This document shows, one piece after another, positions 49,422 through 63,245 of a stretch of 64,000 nucleotides of DNA. A program made the translations under genes and the position numbers. The notes below the pieces were generated by a model. It saw only the letters and a list, made by a program, of their open reading frames with translations, was not told the DNA's origin and searched no databases. This DNA is from Rutidosis leptorrhynchoides (Eukaryota; Streptophyta; Magnoliopsida; Asterales; Asteraceae), in NCBI RefSeq assembly GCF_046630445.1, contig NC_092337.1:366240001-366304000 (forward strand), read 5' to 3'. Within the stretch, counting starts at the first letter, position 1. Each line of letters opens with the position of its first letter.

Positions 49422-51755
49422 TAATTATTATAAAAATATTAATTTTACTGTTAATGATAGTTATGATAATGATTTTTAATAATTTTAATGATAACAGTAG
49501 TAATAGTAATAACTATAATATCTATAATATTAATTCTTTCACCAATAATAGTAATAATAATATTAACAATAATAATAATACTTATAATAATAATAATACT
49601 AATAATAATGTTAATAACAGTAATTTTTAATAAAAAGAAAAGTTTAAGAATTATAATAATAAAAATAATACTTTTGATAATAATTCCTAATACTTAATAA
49701 CAATAACCATCTTATAACTAATTATAATATTAATAGTAATGCTACTTAATAATAATAATAATGAAAATAAAAATGTAAAATTGTATACCCTTTTTAAAAG
49801 CCTTTCTTAAAAAAATTGCTCCATGCGAGACTCGAACCCATGACCTCTCCTTCACACAACTAACACACAAACCACTCGTCCATTTTATTTAAACCCATCC
49901 AAATTTTATTAACCCGTTTTTGTTTATCCCTTCTTCATCATTCTTAGTATCTCTCGTAGCAGCCCAGCAGGAACTCGAGTTGGGTTGGCCCAATAGGACA
50001 GTCCAACAACATAATTTGGATTACAGTCCATTAAGTGGTAACACAGCCCAAGTCGATGGATTCTAAACGTATGTCGGTATGTGAAGAAAAAAAAATTAAT
50101 GATAATAATAACAGGTTCATCATCAATCATAATAACATCATTATCATGTAATCATCGTATCGCTGCTTATCATGATCATCATCATCAATAATCGAATTCA
50201 AAACAGCATCATCATTCGATCGTCACTCCACCATCATTTACGATCATCATTCTTCATTACTTCATCATCGATCTTTTTCTCGCTTCATCGTCCAGTTTTC
50301 ACCGTTAATTCATCACCATCTATAATTCATTCTCCCCATCTATTTTTGTTGCAACAGTAAACTAAAACAAGCCGGTTAACACAGCAGGCTATGTGGGTGT
50401 TCTATTATGGTTTGAAAAAAAAATGGCATAACGGTGGTTATTAGAAGAGAGAGAAAGAGAGGGAGAGAGAAGAGAGAACAAGAGAGAGAGTGGCGATTTG
50501 GTGGTTGTAGTAGTCGGTTTTCATGGTGTTCTAATGGTTTTCGAATAAAAAATAAGACAGAATATAAAAAGTATAAGTTTTGACAGTGATGATTGATAAA
50601 GATGATGGTTGTGGTGTTGTTCAACTAGCATGCAACCAAGGTGTTCAGGTGTGGGTTTGTATATGTGTGTGCTTCAGAAACTATACCAGAGAAAGAGTAG
50701 TAGCTGGGATCCAATGTGATGGATCGTGGTGGTGTTGGTTAAATGGTGATCGTAGCATGGTAGTGGTGGTGGTGGTCTAAGGTGGCGAGTAGAAGCAATA
50801 ACCTGAGATGGGTTTCGATTGAGGATAGCATGGATTGTGTTTGTGATTTCACAAAGAAGAAAAAGAAATGTGGGTATACATAAAGAAAAAGAAAGGCAGC
50901 TAGCTTGCAAACCCCACACACAAGTCAGAAATAGAAGTAATCGAGTAGTACAAGTTGATGGGTTATGATATGTATTAGTGCATGTATGTGTTAAATAATA
51001 TAATATATTAATATCATATTATATTGAAGAAATAAAAGAACGTGGGAAATAAATTAGAAACCTCAATTTAAGTTGCTGACAGTTTCACGGGGTAATATAT
51101 CGTACTACGTTGTTTACTCAGTGGCGAATAAAAGTGTTCAGAAAAATCCCATATTTTTAAATTAAGTTCATTTATTTATTTTGGTCATTATGGTATAAAA
51201 TGCGATCATTAAATATTAAATAAAAATTACATTAATTATTCACCCCTAATCCCAAGTAAAATATAAAAAGTTTTAAAATTCAACAAATAGTTCCTAAATA
51301 CATTTTTAATAAGCCTAAAATTTATATTACTCATTTTAGTACCACCGTTTATTTTAAAATTACATAAGTTTAAATTTAACTTGCTTAATATCCATCGAAA
51401 CATCAAACGATTATTACAATCATTTAATATTTATTTTTAATATACTTTATTTATATATATAGAGATATATTTTAAATAATAGTTATTATAATATCTTATT
51501 TTTTTATTTTATTAATTTTTAATAACAACAACATATAATACTTCAAATTATATTTTGAATTATTATTTATATATACATACACACATATCTATTTACAATT
51601 AATTGTTCGTGAATCGTCGAGAGCAGTAGAAGGTTAAATGAATATATGAAAACAGTTCAAATATTTTGAGACTCAATCTTACAGATTTTGCTTATCATGT
51701 CCGAAATATATAAAGATTAAGTTTAAATTTGGTCGAAAATTTCCGGGTCGTCACA
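47813..51755 (-). mobile_element. Solo LTR E (3,943 bp) with TSD ACATA
   Basis: Same family as the LTRs of B but clearly diverged. Left end TTTCATGACCCGTCC (the terminal TG of the family is TT here), right end CCGGGTCGTCACA. ACATA flanks both ends (47808-47812, 51756-51760). It contains long (TA)n (48944-49016) and (TAA)n (49321-49424) tracts, the tRNA-like module at 49828-49882 and the 11-bp inverted pair (48917-48927, 51605-51615). No internal domain. Confidence 0.88.
49828..49882 (-). other. tRNA-like pol III promoter module in LTR E
   Basis: Minus strand box A TGGACGAGTGG (49872-49882; 10 of 11 to TRGCNNAGYGG) and box B GGTTCGAGTCT (49828-49838; 10 of 11 to GGTTCGANTCC), about 33 bases apart, a normal tRNA spacing. 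The acceptor stem is not closed, so it is not a tRNA gene. It is followed by a T-rich stretch and, further on, (TTA)n. Confidence 0.65.
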
Positions 51756-51931
51756 ACATATCTATTTACAAATAGTTGTTCGTGAATCGTCGGAAGTAGT
51801 CACAGGTTAAATGATATATTAAACAGTTCAAAAATTTTGAGACTCAATTTAATAGACTTTGCTTATCATATCGAAACCATATAAAGATTAAGTTTAAATT
51901 TGGTCGGAAATTTTCGGGTCATCACATCCAT

Positions 51932-52641
51932 CATATCTGATCATGACGCCTGATTCATATCACGGTTTTGGCAGTCATTACAAGAAACATTGGGAACTCG
52001 ATTAGATATGAGTATCACTTATCACTCACAGAAAGATGGTCAAAGTGAAAGAACAATACAAACATTACAATAGATGTTACGGCCATGCGTAATTGACTTT
52101 TGGAACCGGTTAGGATCGACACTTACCTTTGGCAGAGTTGTCATACAACAACACCTATCATGCGAGCATCAACGCGGCGCCATTTGAAGCACTTTATGGC
52201 AGAAAGCATAGATCTCCTATTTATTGGAGCGAAGTTGGAGATAGACAGCTTACTGGACTAGAGATTATTCACGAAACCACCGAAAAGATTATTCAAATAC
52301 AGCAGCGATTGAAAACAGCCAGGAGTCGCCAAAAGAGTTATGCTGACGTAAGAAGAAAACCGCAAGAATTTTAAGAGGGAGACAAAGTGATGTTGAAAGT
52401 ATCACCTTGGAAAGGCATCGTACGATTCGGGAAGCGAGGAAAGCTAAGTCCTAGGTACGTAGGACCCTTTGAAATCACCGAAAGATTTGGAATAGCTGCT
52501 TATCTATTAAAGCTACCACAAGAACTTAATGGTGTTCACGACACATTTCACGTGTCAAATTTGAAGAAATGTTTAACTGAAGAGGATGTCATAATTTCTC
52601 TTGACGAAATACGGATCAATGATAAACTCCAGTGTCTAATG
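51932..52641 (+). pseudogene. Integrase of element A, C-terminal part, truncated
   Basis: Continues the frame interrupted at 35116: SDHDA, a TGA where Arg is usual, [20 protein letters not shown], then [11 protein letters not shown] with the third catalytic Glu. A frameshift near 52105 leads to [32 protein letters not shown], a TAA at 52372-52374 and the C-terminal LSPRYVGPFEI ... VHDTFHVSNLKKCL. The frame runs only to about DEIRINDKLQ. The expected last integrase segment, any chromodomain, the polypurine tract and the 3' LTR are missing, lost before or at the junction now occupied by solo LTR F. Confidence 0.85.
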
Positions 52642-52831
52642 TGTACCGACCCGGATTTTTTTGTAGATATATATGAGATTAATATTTACATAAATAAATG
52701 TTTCCAACATGTTAAGCAATCAAACTTGTTTAAGACTTGAATATTTGAAACGGGTTTTATATAAACGTTTGACCACCAAGTTCGTCCGACGATTCACGAA
52801 TGTCATAACTAGTAATAATGATATAATGGTG

Positions 52832-52916
<85 letters not shown>

Positions 52917-53018
52917 CTAACTATGTATCTAACTTAATATAATGATATTTAAGTATCTCATTAAGTATATAAAAAATGGGTTAATTACATAAATTGAGAC
53001 TACTAACGTAAGAGTTTC

Positions 53019-53102
<84 letters not shown>

Positions 53103-53412
53103 TATTAAGATGTATTAATACACTTTTGAAAGACTTAAATACATATATCAAAATACTTATACTCGATAAAGATAGTTATACTCGTATTCGCATTTGATTT
53201 TCTCAAGAATTCTACTCGTATTCATACGATATTTTTACCCGTATTATACACAGCTTCTAGGTGTATTTATAATTGGTAAATACACATCAAAATCACCACT
53301 TGATCAGCCATATTTAACTAAGAAACATGTGGGAACCAACCATTTAACTTCTACCTTGATATTTATACAAGAAAACAAACTAAATATATCTATATATATA
53401 TACATGTTTTTT

Positions 53413-53466
<54 letters not shown>

Positions 53467-55112
53467 TCCATTCCATTTCATTTTTACAACTAAAATCACT
53501 CTCTAAAAAGACCTACTTACAAGATCAAACAACCTCTTTCATAACCTTCGTCATCTTTATCAAAAACTACTTCAAGAATCAAGCTTAAATCACCATAAAA
53601 AGAATCATTCAAGAACACTTCATGAATCCTTTCTCATTTGCAAGATTACTTCCAAGCTTTCTAATCTATTCCAAGAAATCATCTAAGATCAAGAACATCC
53701 ATTTAATCTTAGAAATCTTTCATTCTTAATCAAGGTAATAATTATATTCAAGCTTTGGTTCGATTTCTATAAACATAACTATCTTAAATCAAGTAGTAAT
53801 ATTACTTGAACATTGTTTCATTCCATGATTCTACTTCAAAGTTTCAAAGCTTTCAAGAACATCATCAAGCTCAAAATCAATTTCTTATTTTTACATAAAC
53901 CTTATTCATTTGATTTGAGGTAGTAACCTTGTTCATAATCTTGTTCGATTCATATTCATATAGCTATCTTATTAGGAGTATATAACTTGTAATCACTAAA
54001 ACATAGTTTAGTTAATTCTAAACTTGTTTGTAAACAAATTTAATCCTTCTAACTTGAATCTTAAAACACTTAAACACATGTAATATATCTATATGATATG
54101 CTAACATAAGGATATATAACTCGTAAATACGAAGAACACCTTATAACTGAACTTACACCATCGTAGAGAAATCAGGGGCTGTTTTGGGTTGGATATTTAA
54201 AACTTATCTTAAACTTTGAATTGAAAGTTTGTATTTTGCAAAAATGTTATTTCATATTAACATGATAATATATCCAAAACTTATGATTAAACTCAAAGTA
54301 GAAATATGTTTTTCAAAATGGTCATCAAGATGTCATTTTTGCGATGGATATGACCACCTTCTTTTAAATTGATATGTAACCTATAACTCCAACTATAAAT
54401 CAATACTTTTTAAATTTAGTTTTGGAAAATTTAGTTCAATACAAAACCATAGCAATTTGATTCACTCAAAACTGATTTGTAACGAAGAAATTATGGGTAA
54501 AACAATATTGGTTAGGAAAGCTAGTTTTAGCTACATGAAATTTTGTTAAAAAACTATACTAACCATATCCTAGCTAACTTTTCCTATATCCTACATGTAT
54601 TTATACATGTCATGACTATTTCCATGTGATATACTAGTCTTGGTTAATTCCTAGACAATATAATATAATCTTGATTAGTTAAGACAACAGTTATGCAATA
54701 CGTTCGGATAAATCGTAAGACACCATGTACACAATACGTCTGAGTTAATTCTAAGACAATACGCGTACAATGGGTCGTGATTAAGTCTTGAACAATACGT
54801 ATACAATACATCTTGATTAAATTCTAAGATTATATATTGGACTATTGGACTATATTTGGACTACTAACATTGGACTACTAACTTGACAACTTAAATCATC
54901 ACACGTAATTGAAAATATTATATGAATATAATTGTATTATATTTATATTTATATATATATATATATATATGTATACATATATACATATGTATACATATAT
55001 ACATATATATACATATATACATATATATATATATACATATATACATATATATATACATATATACATATATATATACATATATACATATATATATACATAT
55101 ATACATATATAC

Positions 55113-55204
<92 letters not shown>

Positions 55205-56072
55205 GTTATAGGTTTGTGAATCATATCAAGGCCAAGTCTTAATTTTTCAACGATTTGAAAAATCTTATCAAGTCAGTTATAGTCCCATTTTTACTATCTA
55301 ATATTTTTGGGATGAGAATACATGCAGTTTTATAAATGTTTTACATAATAGGCACAAGTAATGAAACTACATTCTATGACGAAATTGTTATACCGGATAT
55401 CCCTGTTTTTGCTTGGGAACCTAAGAATTAGTATACGCTCTAATTGACGCGAATCCTAAAGGTAGATCTATAGGAACTAACGATCCCCATTCTGAGACTT
55501 TGAATGCTTTAGTAGTTCGATTTTGTACAGATGTGTTAATCCTATATGTTGGGGATATTCTATATGTATTTAGTTAATGTCGGTTACCAGGCAACTCATC
55601 ATATGAATGATTTTGTACAGATGTGATTCCTGTACTTTATTAAAAGAAATCTTGTGGCCTATTATTACGATCTATTATAGGATAAACCTATGACTCACCA
55701 ACAATTTTGTTGACATTTTAAGCATGTCTTATTCTTAGGTGATTATTAAAAAACTTTCGTTGTTGCATGATATCAATGGTCAAGATTGGAGTTAGCATGC
55801 TTGTGTTATATAATTTAAACTTGCATTCAGAAATCTTTTTGTAACATATTATTAACCATCATGTAATGGACGCCTGAAAACTCTGTACTTTTAGATTATC
55901 TTTGGTTGATAATCTATGTTATGTCATTTAAACCTTTATGAATAAAATAAAGGTTATGGTTTGATTTTAAAACGAATGCAAGCTTTGAAAAACGTCTCAT
56001 ATAGAGGCCAAAACCTTGCAATGAAACCAATTAATATGAAACGTTTATAATCGATATGAACGAGGCATTTCA
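52642..56072 (+). mobile_element. Solo LTR F (3,431 bp) with TSD TAATG
   Basis: Starts TGTACCGACCCGG and ends GAACGAGGCATTTCA. TAATG is present just outside both ends (52637-52641 and 56073-56077), so it is an independent solo LTR, not the 3' LTR of A. It is the same family as C and the 5' LTR of A. It contains TA/TG (52835-52914), TA (53029-53100, 53419-53458) and a 250-base TA/TACA tract (54949-55200). A TATA-like AAATATATCTATATATATA precedes a C/T-rich start region near 53460. Confidence 0.9.
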
Positions 56073-56077
56073 TAATG

Positions 56078-58694
56078 TTCCTACTAGTGAGGCTTCCGGC
56101 TCTAGTTCCGGCATCCTCGTGCTGAAAAGAGGTCGAAACCTCGACGTGTTACTAAATCACGGTTTAAAAAGGCCACAGAGCACAACAATGAGCTTCAGGT
56201 TAGCCCGAACAACAACATGCTGGCAAACCTAAACAAATTTAAGTATCTGGCATATTACCATGGAATCATATCTTCAAGGCGGTTTCTTATGACGTGCCTT
56301 CTTATGTTTCTCACTAGCGTGAGTTCTGGAAGAATGCTGAATTATCAAAGACAATGGATGGTGATCGTCGTGTTGTCATTCTTAATAGTACTGTTCAGGA
56401 AAGGCCCGTTGTTGTTATTGAAGGGCATATCAGAAGGCTATGGAATTTTGGTGACTCTGCTGAGATGAAAACTATTTTGAACATGGGATTGGTCAAAGGC
56501 TGTTTCCAGAGGTGCAAGTATACTAGGGATTTGACCAAGTCTAAAGTACTTAAATCCAGTTTCTGTCTGACCTTCCGCTACCTAGATCATGTTATCGTTT
56601 ACTGTATTAGCTCAAGGAGAGAAGGACACGATGAGATGAACTCCGTGATGCAATCCATGATAGTTGCTTTGATTTTTCCAAATTTACTGTTTAATTTTCT
56701 GGAGTGATATTCGATTACATGATAGAGAACAGCAAGTTCAAGTTTGATCCGTATCTGCTGTATCTGAGGTTCCTTCAGCTTATCATTGATTCACATCATA
56801 ATGAGCTTGTAAAGGTGGACTCAGATCGTATTAAGTTGAATTTTATGACCGATGAGGTTTTCAGAAGGATGATGTTCTATAAGGGGAAGTCTGCTCCTCC
56901 GAATCGTCCGTTGTTTGGTCATCTCAAGAAGGTTGATTATGTGGCTCGGAATTCGAGAATGTAGAGAAATGATGACAGTGATTCGGGAAAGGAGGATATT
57001 TTTCCAGTGTTAACTGATTTGGAAAACGAAGAAGCGGTTCGGAAGGTTGGTTCTTAGTTAGCCCAGACCGGGGAGAATTTGGATAACTACAGTTTGGAGG
57101 ATGAGGTGGATACTTCGGAAGGTGGTGATATTCTTTTATCTCTGAAACAGAAAGAGGTTCCAGAGAATGAACCGTTAAGGAGGCCGAAGAGGAAGAGGAT
57201 GAATGTTAAAAGGGCGAATGTATCTTCGACAGGTGCTGCTATGGCTGGTAATACTCAAACCGCAACACCTAGACCTGAGGTTCCACCTACTCAATCTTCT
57301 CAGGCACCTCTTGTGCCACCAACTCAAACAACTCAACAAGTTCCACCACCACCAGTTGTTTCTACACAGGCTGGTAGCTCAATGGCTCTTGCTACTACTG
57401 ATCATGCTTTTATGAGCCTTCAGGCTACTGTGCTCGGCCTGGTGAATAAAGTTGATGACATAAAGTCTAAAAACAAGGAGAAGAAAAAGGTAGTTCTTGA
57501 TCTAGAAGCTAAGGTGGGTTCATTGACCACTGAACTGGAGAAATCATAGAAAGAGGCTGCTGATCTTCAAAAGCTTACTGAGAAATAGGCAAAGAGGATT
57601 AGACGTTTAGATCGTAGAGATAGTAGGTTTAAGGGGAAGTTAGAAGCCGATTCCCAAGATGGGACTATTCGTTTGAAAGTGGAGCACATTGATGATGATC
57701 TGTTATCAACCGAAAGCGAATTCTCTTCGGAGTCATCATCTGATGGGACTGAGAACATAAGCCAAATCCAGGAGGTACATTTCCCTAAGCCTCTGTCTGT
57801 TGATATTCATGAATTACCATATTTTCTGCACAATCAAGGTACAGTGATTAGCTCGCTGAACTATGATGTGGAGGAGGGGGAAATTATACATACAATGACT
57901 GATGAGGAGATTGCTAAGATGTTTGGTATAGAGGTATAGCAGTTGATTGCTGCTAAGAAAATGCCAAATACTACTGGTAAATGTGATAACAGGCATGCGG
58001 GTGATGACAGTGCTGAAGAAGTTATCATTGAAGATGCTTCTGATGATGAAGAAACTGTTCATAGTGTTGATGAAGAAGACTTACCAGAGTTTGTGGATCT
58101 ATTCAGACAACACAATGAAGAGGTTTTGAATTGTAAGGTTGATGAGAAGCGAACAGCTGAGGAGGGTTATTCTTCCGATGTTAATAAAGACGGGGAGAAT
58201 ATTGAGACGGTGAGTAAATAAAAGAATCATGAATGGAGGGAGTATCAGAAGTCCTATACGAAGGCATGGTTTAAGAAGATACCGTTGGAACCAAAGTACA
58301 AGTTATTTTATGACTGAACGGGAAAGGTTACCGGTGGTAAGATTCTTAGTTGGGCGTACTTGAAAGATCTGAATTGTTTCGCTGTTAGAAGGGAGAACGG
58401 AGTTGATTATTTCAAACATATTGTTGATATGAAATCGCTCCCTTACTTTGAAATGATGGAAATAGCTAGACTGCCACTGCTCTATCATAAGACTGATGGA
58501 TTGGGACAGTAGATGCAGTTCAAGATCAGGAAAGATTTTAAGTATGGTTGGTCGGTGTTAGATCCTCAGTTTCCGAAAACTTCGTAATTTATTGATCAAG
58601 AAACAGGAAACATGGTTAGAGTTGTTAAGTACAAGCGTGCGAAGACTATGAGGTATGCACCGGTTCGCAAAATGCCACAGAACTTTGGTAAGCC
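56078..58694 (+). pseudogene. Gag-like ORF1 relic of an old retroelement
   Basis: Long decayed coding sequence with many stops and a few frameshifts. Readable parts in order: PTSEASGSSSG; MLANLNKFK; REFW and VILNSTVQERPVVVIEGHIR; RRLWNFGDSAEMKTILNMGL with KGCFQRCKYTRDL; FRYLDHVIVYCISSRREGHD; KFDPYLLYLRFLQLIIDSHH. These are followed by acidic and Pro/Thr-rich segments, a coiled coil near 57460-57620 (KEKKKVVLDLEAKVGSLTTE) and a C-terminal part (KAWFKKIPLEPKYKLF, WAYLKDLNCFAVRREN). The first 280 residues resemble the capsid-like ORF common in composite-family retroelements (recall, unverified). Stops near 57550, 57588, 57939, 58219, 58316, 58510 and 58587 are mostly TAG/TAA where Gln would fit. 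It abuts truncated element A once F is removed, so its 5' end is lost. Confidence 0.5.
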
Positions 58695-58699
58695 ATTTA

Positions 58700-61291
58700 T
58701 GTAACACCGTACTTTTTTTTTAAATCACAGCGGAAGTTTTTAAAGCATATAATACTCATATGTTAAAAGCATCTCATTAATATACATTACAGTTCAATCG
58801 GTGTTACTTTTCAAAACAGTTGAGCATAGTTATCTCAAACATCAGAGTTCTTCATTGTGTCAAACATAACCAGAATACGATTATCTTCTCTGACCTCTAG
58901 CATACAAAACAATATAACCTGTAGGGGAGAAAATGTGGGGGATTAGCATAACGCTAAGTGAATGAGATATCCCAATAGATACTAATAAAAAGTACCAAGC
59001 CAAGCTTTTAGGGAGCATGCATCTGGTCACGGGCATGTGGACATAGTGTTACATAGCTATTGCATAATATAACATTACACATCCATATCATACAGAACAA
59101 GGTAGTGATTCAATTAACAGAGTAGCAATGGCATCAACAAGCTATTCAGTAAAGGCACCAAAGGCATTACACTAACATAACCTTACATAGCTATACATAG
59201 CTACTCACTAATGATATCAATAGCTCTACACAGCTATTCACTCTCATAGCACTAACGTCTATACATAGTTCTAGAGGCTATAAACCCCAAGAGGATCGTT
59301 GACCCTGTCAGGTCTACAACTACTAGCTGATCAAGTTAGAGCCGTACCGATAGCTCCAGTTATTGTCCCACAATATACCTCCCCTGACGTTTACATATGT
59401 CAATTGCAATATATTGCCCGTACAATAACTCCCGAGCCCAACCCTTCTATACACGGTTGACCTCTTCCGTCCCTTCTATACACGGACGGTACTAAGCCTT
59501 CTATACACGGCCAGTTCCCGAATGTGCACATAACCCACCTACAATCTCACTGTAGGTAACATCGCTAATAACCATAAGGTATTCTAATCAGGCATTCTAC
59601 TATTTCAATCTAAGCGGAAACCTGATAACAGTAGTATAACCTACTACTTATCATTACAACAATAATTAACATGCATACATAGATTATCATAATCTATATT
59701 AAGCAAACAGCTGGTAGTAACTACACTTGTTACCAAATACCAATATCCATAAGGATAATCCCACTCACCGATCACCAGCAAGAACTTAGTGGTCTAACGT
59801 TACTGAGTCTTCTCTGTTCCTTTATCACCTGAGAATGATACAATCCGAGTCAGTAATCATATCTTGATAACAACCCGACAACAAGAAAACAACACCAATA
59901 CCAACACTTAATCACTTTACAAGTGGTCTGCCAACCGTACGAGTAACACCAGCACACGCACATTTTAGAACACTCAACCGTGCGGTTGACAACTCACTCG
60001 TACGTTTGGTCTATGACCAAACATCCTACAATGAATCACCTGATCCGTACGGTTCATCACACTAGTGACTAGTGACTCGTACGAGTCATGTCTCAACTGT
60101 ACGTATCATCACAATCAAAACAAAAGTTCCTCATCACCACTCACTCGCACGGTTCATCACACGGTTGACTACCTCAACCGTACGAGTGAATACTCACTCG
60201 TGCGAGTGATGAAGAACAGTAGCAACAACTATTTAGACGATTTTCAACCCAAAATGTATAATCAAACGTTAATACATACTCTAAACCAATACATAAAATC
60301 ACGCATTCACTATATGATAAGTCTACATCATAAATTCAATCAATAACGACACTCAATGTGTGCAAAATAAGACATTCACTCTAAAACCCCTTATTCTAAC
60401 CAAAATAAAACATAATCATTAGCAAGTATACCTCAAGATGATTCTAACAATAGTTTATTTGTCAAAAACGGAGTTACGGTTTAAAAGTTACGCCTTTTTC
60501 AATTTTACCAAAAGCTGACCACTGCTCAACCGCGTGGCTGAGACCTCAAATGTACAATTGAGCCCTCAACCACGTAGTTGAGCCCTCAAAAGTGTGCTCA
60601 ACTGCGTGGTTGAGCTGTCAAACAAGTGGGAGCTGTAGAACAACTCCAACTCACTTTTTTCGCGTTTTTGACCCCAAAACTCGATTTTTGCTTGTTTTGG
60701 TCAATCTAATGCATCAAGAATACCACATAACACATATATAAACTATTTCTAATATCAATTAAGCATAACAAACACATATCAACAAGATTCAAGCATCAAA
60801 AACTCATTTCTACAAAACCCACTTAAAACCCAATTTAATTCATCAAATTAAGAGATTGTTACCTTGTTTTGATCCTTGTAAACACTAGAATCAGATTAAT
60901 GAAATCACAAACTTTGATCTCCACCTTTTGATTTTATGAATTAGAAGGAGTAAGAGGTGTTTAGGGTTTATATTTGCCAAAAATGGTAATTAAAAGGAAC
61001 GTACGGTGTATATATCTAATTAGGGGTTTCTTCACTATGAGGAAATCCAATCCCCATGTCACACGGGTATTTTACCAGTTATCTGAAATACAATGTACCT
61101 CATTAGGAGGTCCTAACGAGGTCCAATTCACATAACAAAACCTGTTCTGTGACCCTTGTCACAAAATGCACTTTAACCCATACACCAATAATTATAAACA
61201 CACAATTATTAAAATCACTAATATTAATAAATTAATATTAACTTAGGATAAAAAGGTCATTTACTACTACACCCAGTTTGAGGGTGTTACA
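58700..61291 (-). repeat. 3' LTR of element G (2,592 bp)
   Basis: Plus-strand ends TGTAACACCGTAC ... GAGGGTGTTACA. The polypurine tract lies to its right, so G is in minus orientation and this is its 3' LTR. ATTTA (58695-58699) would be the TSD; the partner is off the window. The LTR holds many CGTACG-type palindromes between about 59935 and 60650. A TTCTATACACGG motif is repeated at about 59446, 59465 and 59499. Confidence 0.85.
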
Positions 61292-61312
61292 AATCTACCC
61301 CCTTAAGAAGAT
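61292..61312 (-). other. Polypurine tract of element G
   Basis: Minus strand AATCTTCTTAAGGGGGTAGA then TT directly before the LTR start TGTAACACC; a standard plus-strand primer site. Confidence 0.75.
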
Positions 61313-63245
61313 TCCATCCTCAAAATCTGATCAATGGTCAATCACTATCACAAAAGTCACAGGTTCATCACAACCTCTAATTTCTAATTCATATTCAAGT
61401 CCAAACGGTCATACTCAAATATTCTAACTTACTTAATCGGTCATCATTATTAGTGAACCTTGAATCGACAGATTACACATACTCACTTACCAAGGTCAAT
61501 ACTAAAATCCAACCACTTTGTCATTCTAAACTTATCATCATTCCCGTCAAAATTCAAAGGATAGTCAATTTTTACAACCAATCATCGTCCAAAACAATGA
61601 CATGCACTCCAAACGTCGTTCTACTAACTACTAGTGCCCATAAATTGCCACGGTAAACTCATAAGTTAAGGTCGAAATTCTATCAGTATACCACTTGTAC
61701 CATCAAATTCGCCAAATTTTCATCAGGTTTAACTCCTTACACTGTTAAATTCCCTCAAATTTCCAAGCAAGGGCAATTGAATTTCATTTATTTCACTAAA
61801 ATTTGTATTTATGTTCACAAAATACATCTTTAATTTACCAAAGGTTAGTCATTTCATGCTCAAATAATTCATTGTTCAACAGTCAATCCACTGTCCATGC
61901 ATAATTCGAGTCTTCTGTATTTCCTTCAGCTTCTCAGAATTTCTGTATGATTTACCACAATATACTTTCGTTGGCTAGATGATAGTATATTCTTCTAAAT
62001 CATACGGTCGTTCTGAGTCACTCGATAAGGAAAATCCTATATGGTTCACACATTGTTCATAGTACTCAATTTCATGTTAAGCATTGGTAATAGGAAAATT
62101 TACTTGATCACTAGTCAATCAGTCTCATTAGTCATGTAATCATCACAAATTCTTCACACATGGATTTCTAACTAAATCCAATCTAGTCATCATTTACAAA
62201 ATATCACACGACCATCCAAGCATAGGAATTTATCAACTCATGCCATGCTATCTTAATGATACACTAGTCTCAATTCAAAACAACGTCCAACACTTAGCTC
62301 TGTCTTCCAGTAATAATACACACTCGGTATCAATCACCACTCAGGTCAAGGGTTTCCCTATCGTTTAAAAGACCACCCAGGAAACACTACCCATAATTTC
62401 TTTCTAAAGGTTGCCACAAATCACGCAAGTCTAAGGAAAGAAAAACAATTCCTTAAGGCTTCACTAATGTCTCACGCATTTTAATCTAAGCATGTATTGT
62501 AAGCAATACAGTAGGGCCAGCATCCTACATCATGTATAAATCACATACACCTGGGGACTATATAACAGGGTTTAAGTCCTTTATCTATATACAATGAGAG
62601 TACTACCATATTCCAATCCTTACGGGCCACTACGCATGCCCCGTCTGTCCGAGGTAAAAGTACAAATCACATAAGCCCTACACAGTCTTATTAGGTCATA
62701 CATAACGTTATAGCAAGAGTTGTATAATATTTACATGACAAACAAATCACAAGAATCATGGAAAGCATAACTAGTGCATCATATCTAACCAGTCTTAGAG
62801 AACATAACAATCACCTAAGGTATGGAAACCAATTAAAAGTGAATAAAATCCCAATAATGTCAATGGTATCTCCAAACATAACTTATGTAACAGGAGTCAT
62901 CAAACCACCGACTACTTTCACTTTAGAGCAAGAAGCAATTACTTCACATGCACATAATCATGTAGCAGAGCAAACACATCACAAAAGGCTGGGGAAAAAA
63001 TCTATAAATATCACACAAACATGTCATAGGGATTAAGTTCCTTAAATCACCAAAAGTACTTCCAGTCACAATCATTGTGGTTAGAACCAGTAAACCTTTG
63101 ATTACTTCGGCCCTTAAGGAGGAAGTAATTGTATCATAAATAATCTCAGTGAATCCCCACTGACTACAAGCACAGTCAAGTAGTTGTTCACAATAAAACA
63201 TTACACTTATATATATAACAATCAATCAAGAACATACCTTTTAGA
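61313..63245 (-). other. Non-coding internal region of element G
   Basis: About 1.9 kb between the gag stop and the polypurine tract. No frame on the minus strand resembles protease, RT, RNase H or integrase; short open frames on either strand look random. Element G is therefore a non-autonomous gag-bearing element, or a pol-deleted one. Confidence 0.65.

Larger units (their letters stand above)
44004..51926 (-). repeat. LTR of element B, right copy (5' LTR in element orientation), interrupted by solo LTR E
   Basis: Starts TGTAGAGACTCGTCC and ends GGGTCATCACA. Net length is about 3,975 bp after removing E (47813-51755) and one TSD copy. It differs from the left LTR mainly by lacking the 37040-37632 segment and in microsatellite lengths. 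The tRNA-like module is at 45462-45525. Confidence 0.9.

Noticed and set aside
49828-49882. A functional tRNA gene
   Set aside because: Box A and B are good, but no closed acceptor stem or cloverleaf can be drawn; kept only as a tRNA-like module.
52642-56072. 3' LTR of element A
   Set aside because: It has its own perfect TSD TAATG, and the A internal region ends without a polypurine tract, so it is an independent solo LTR.
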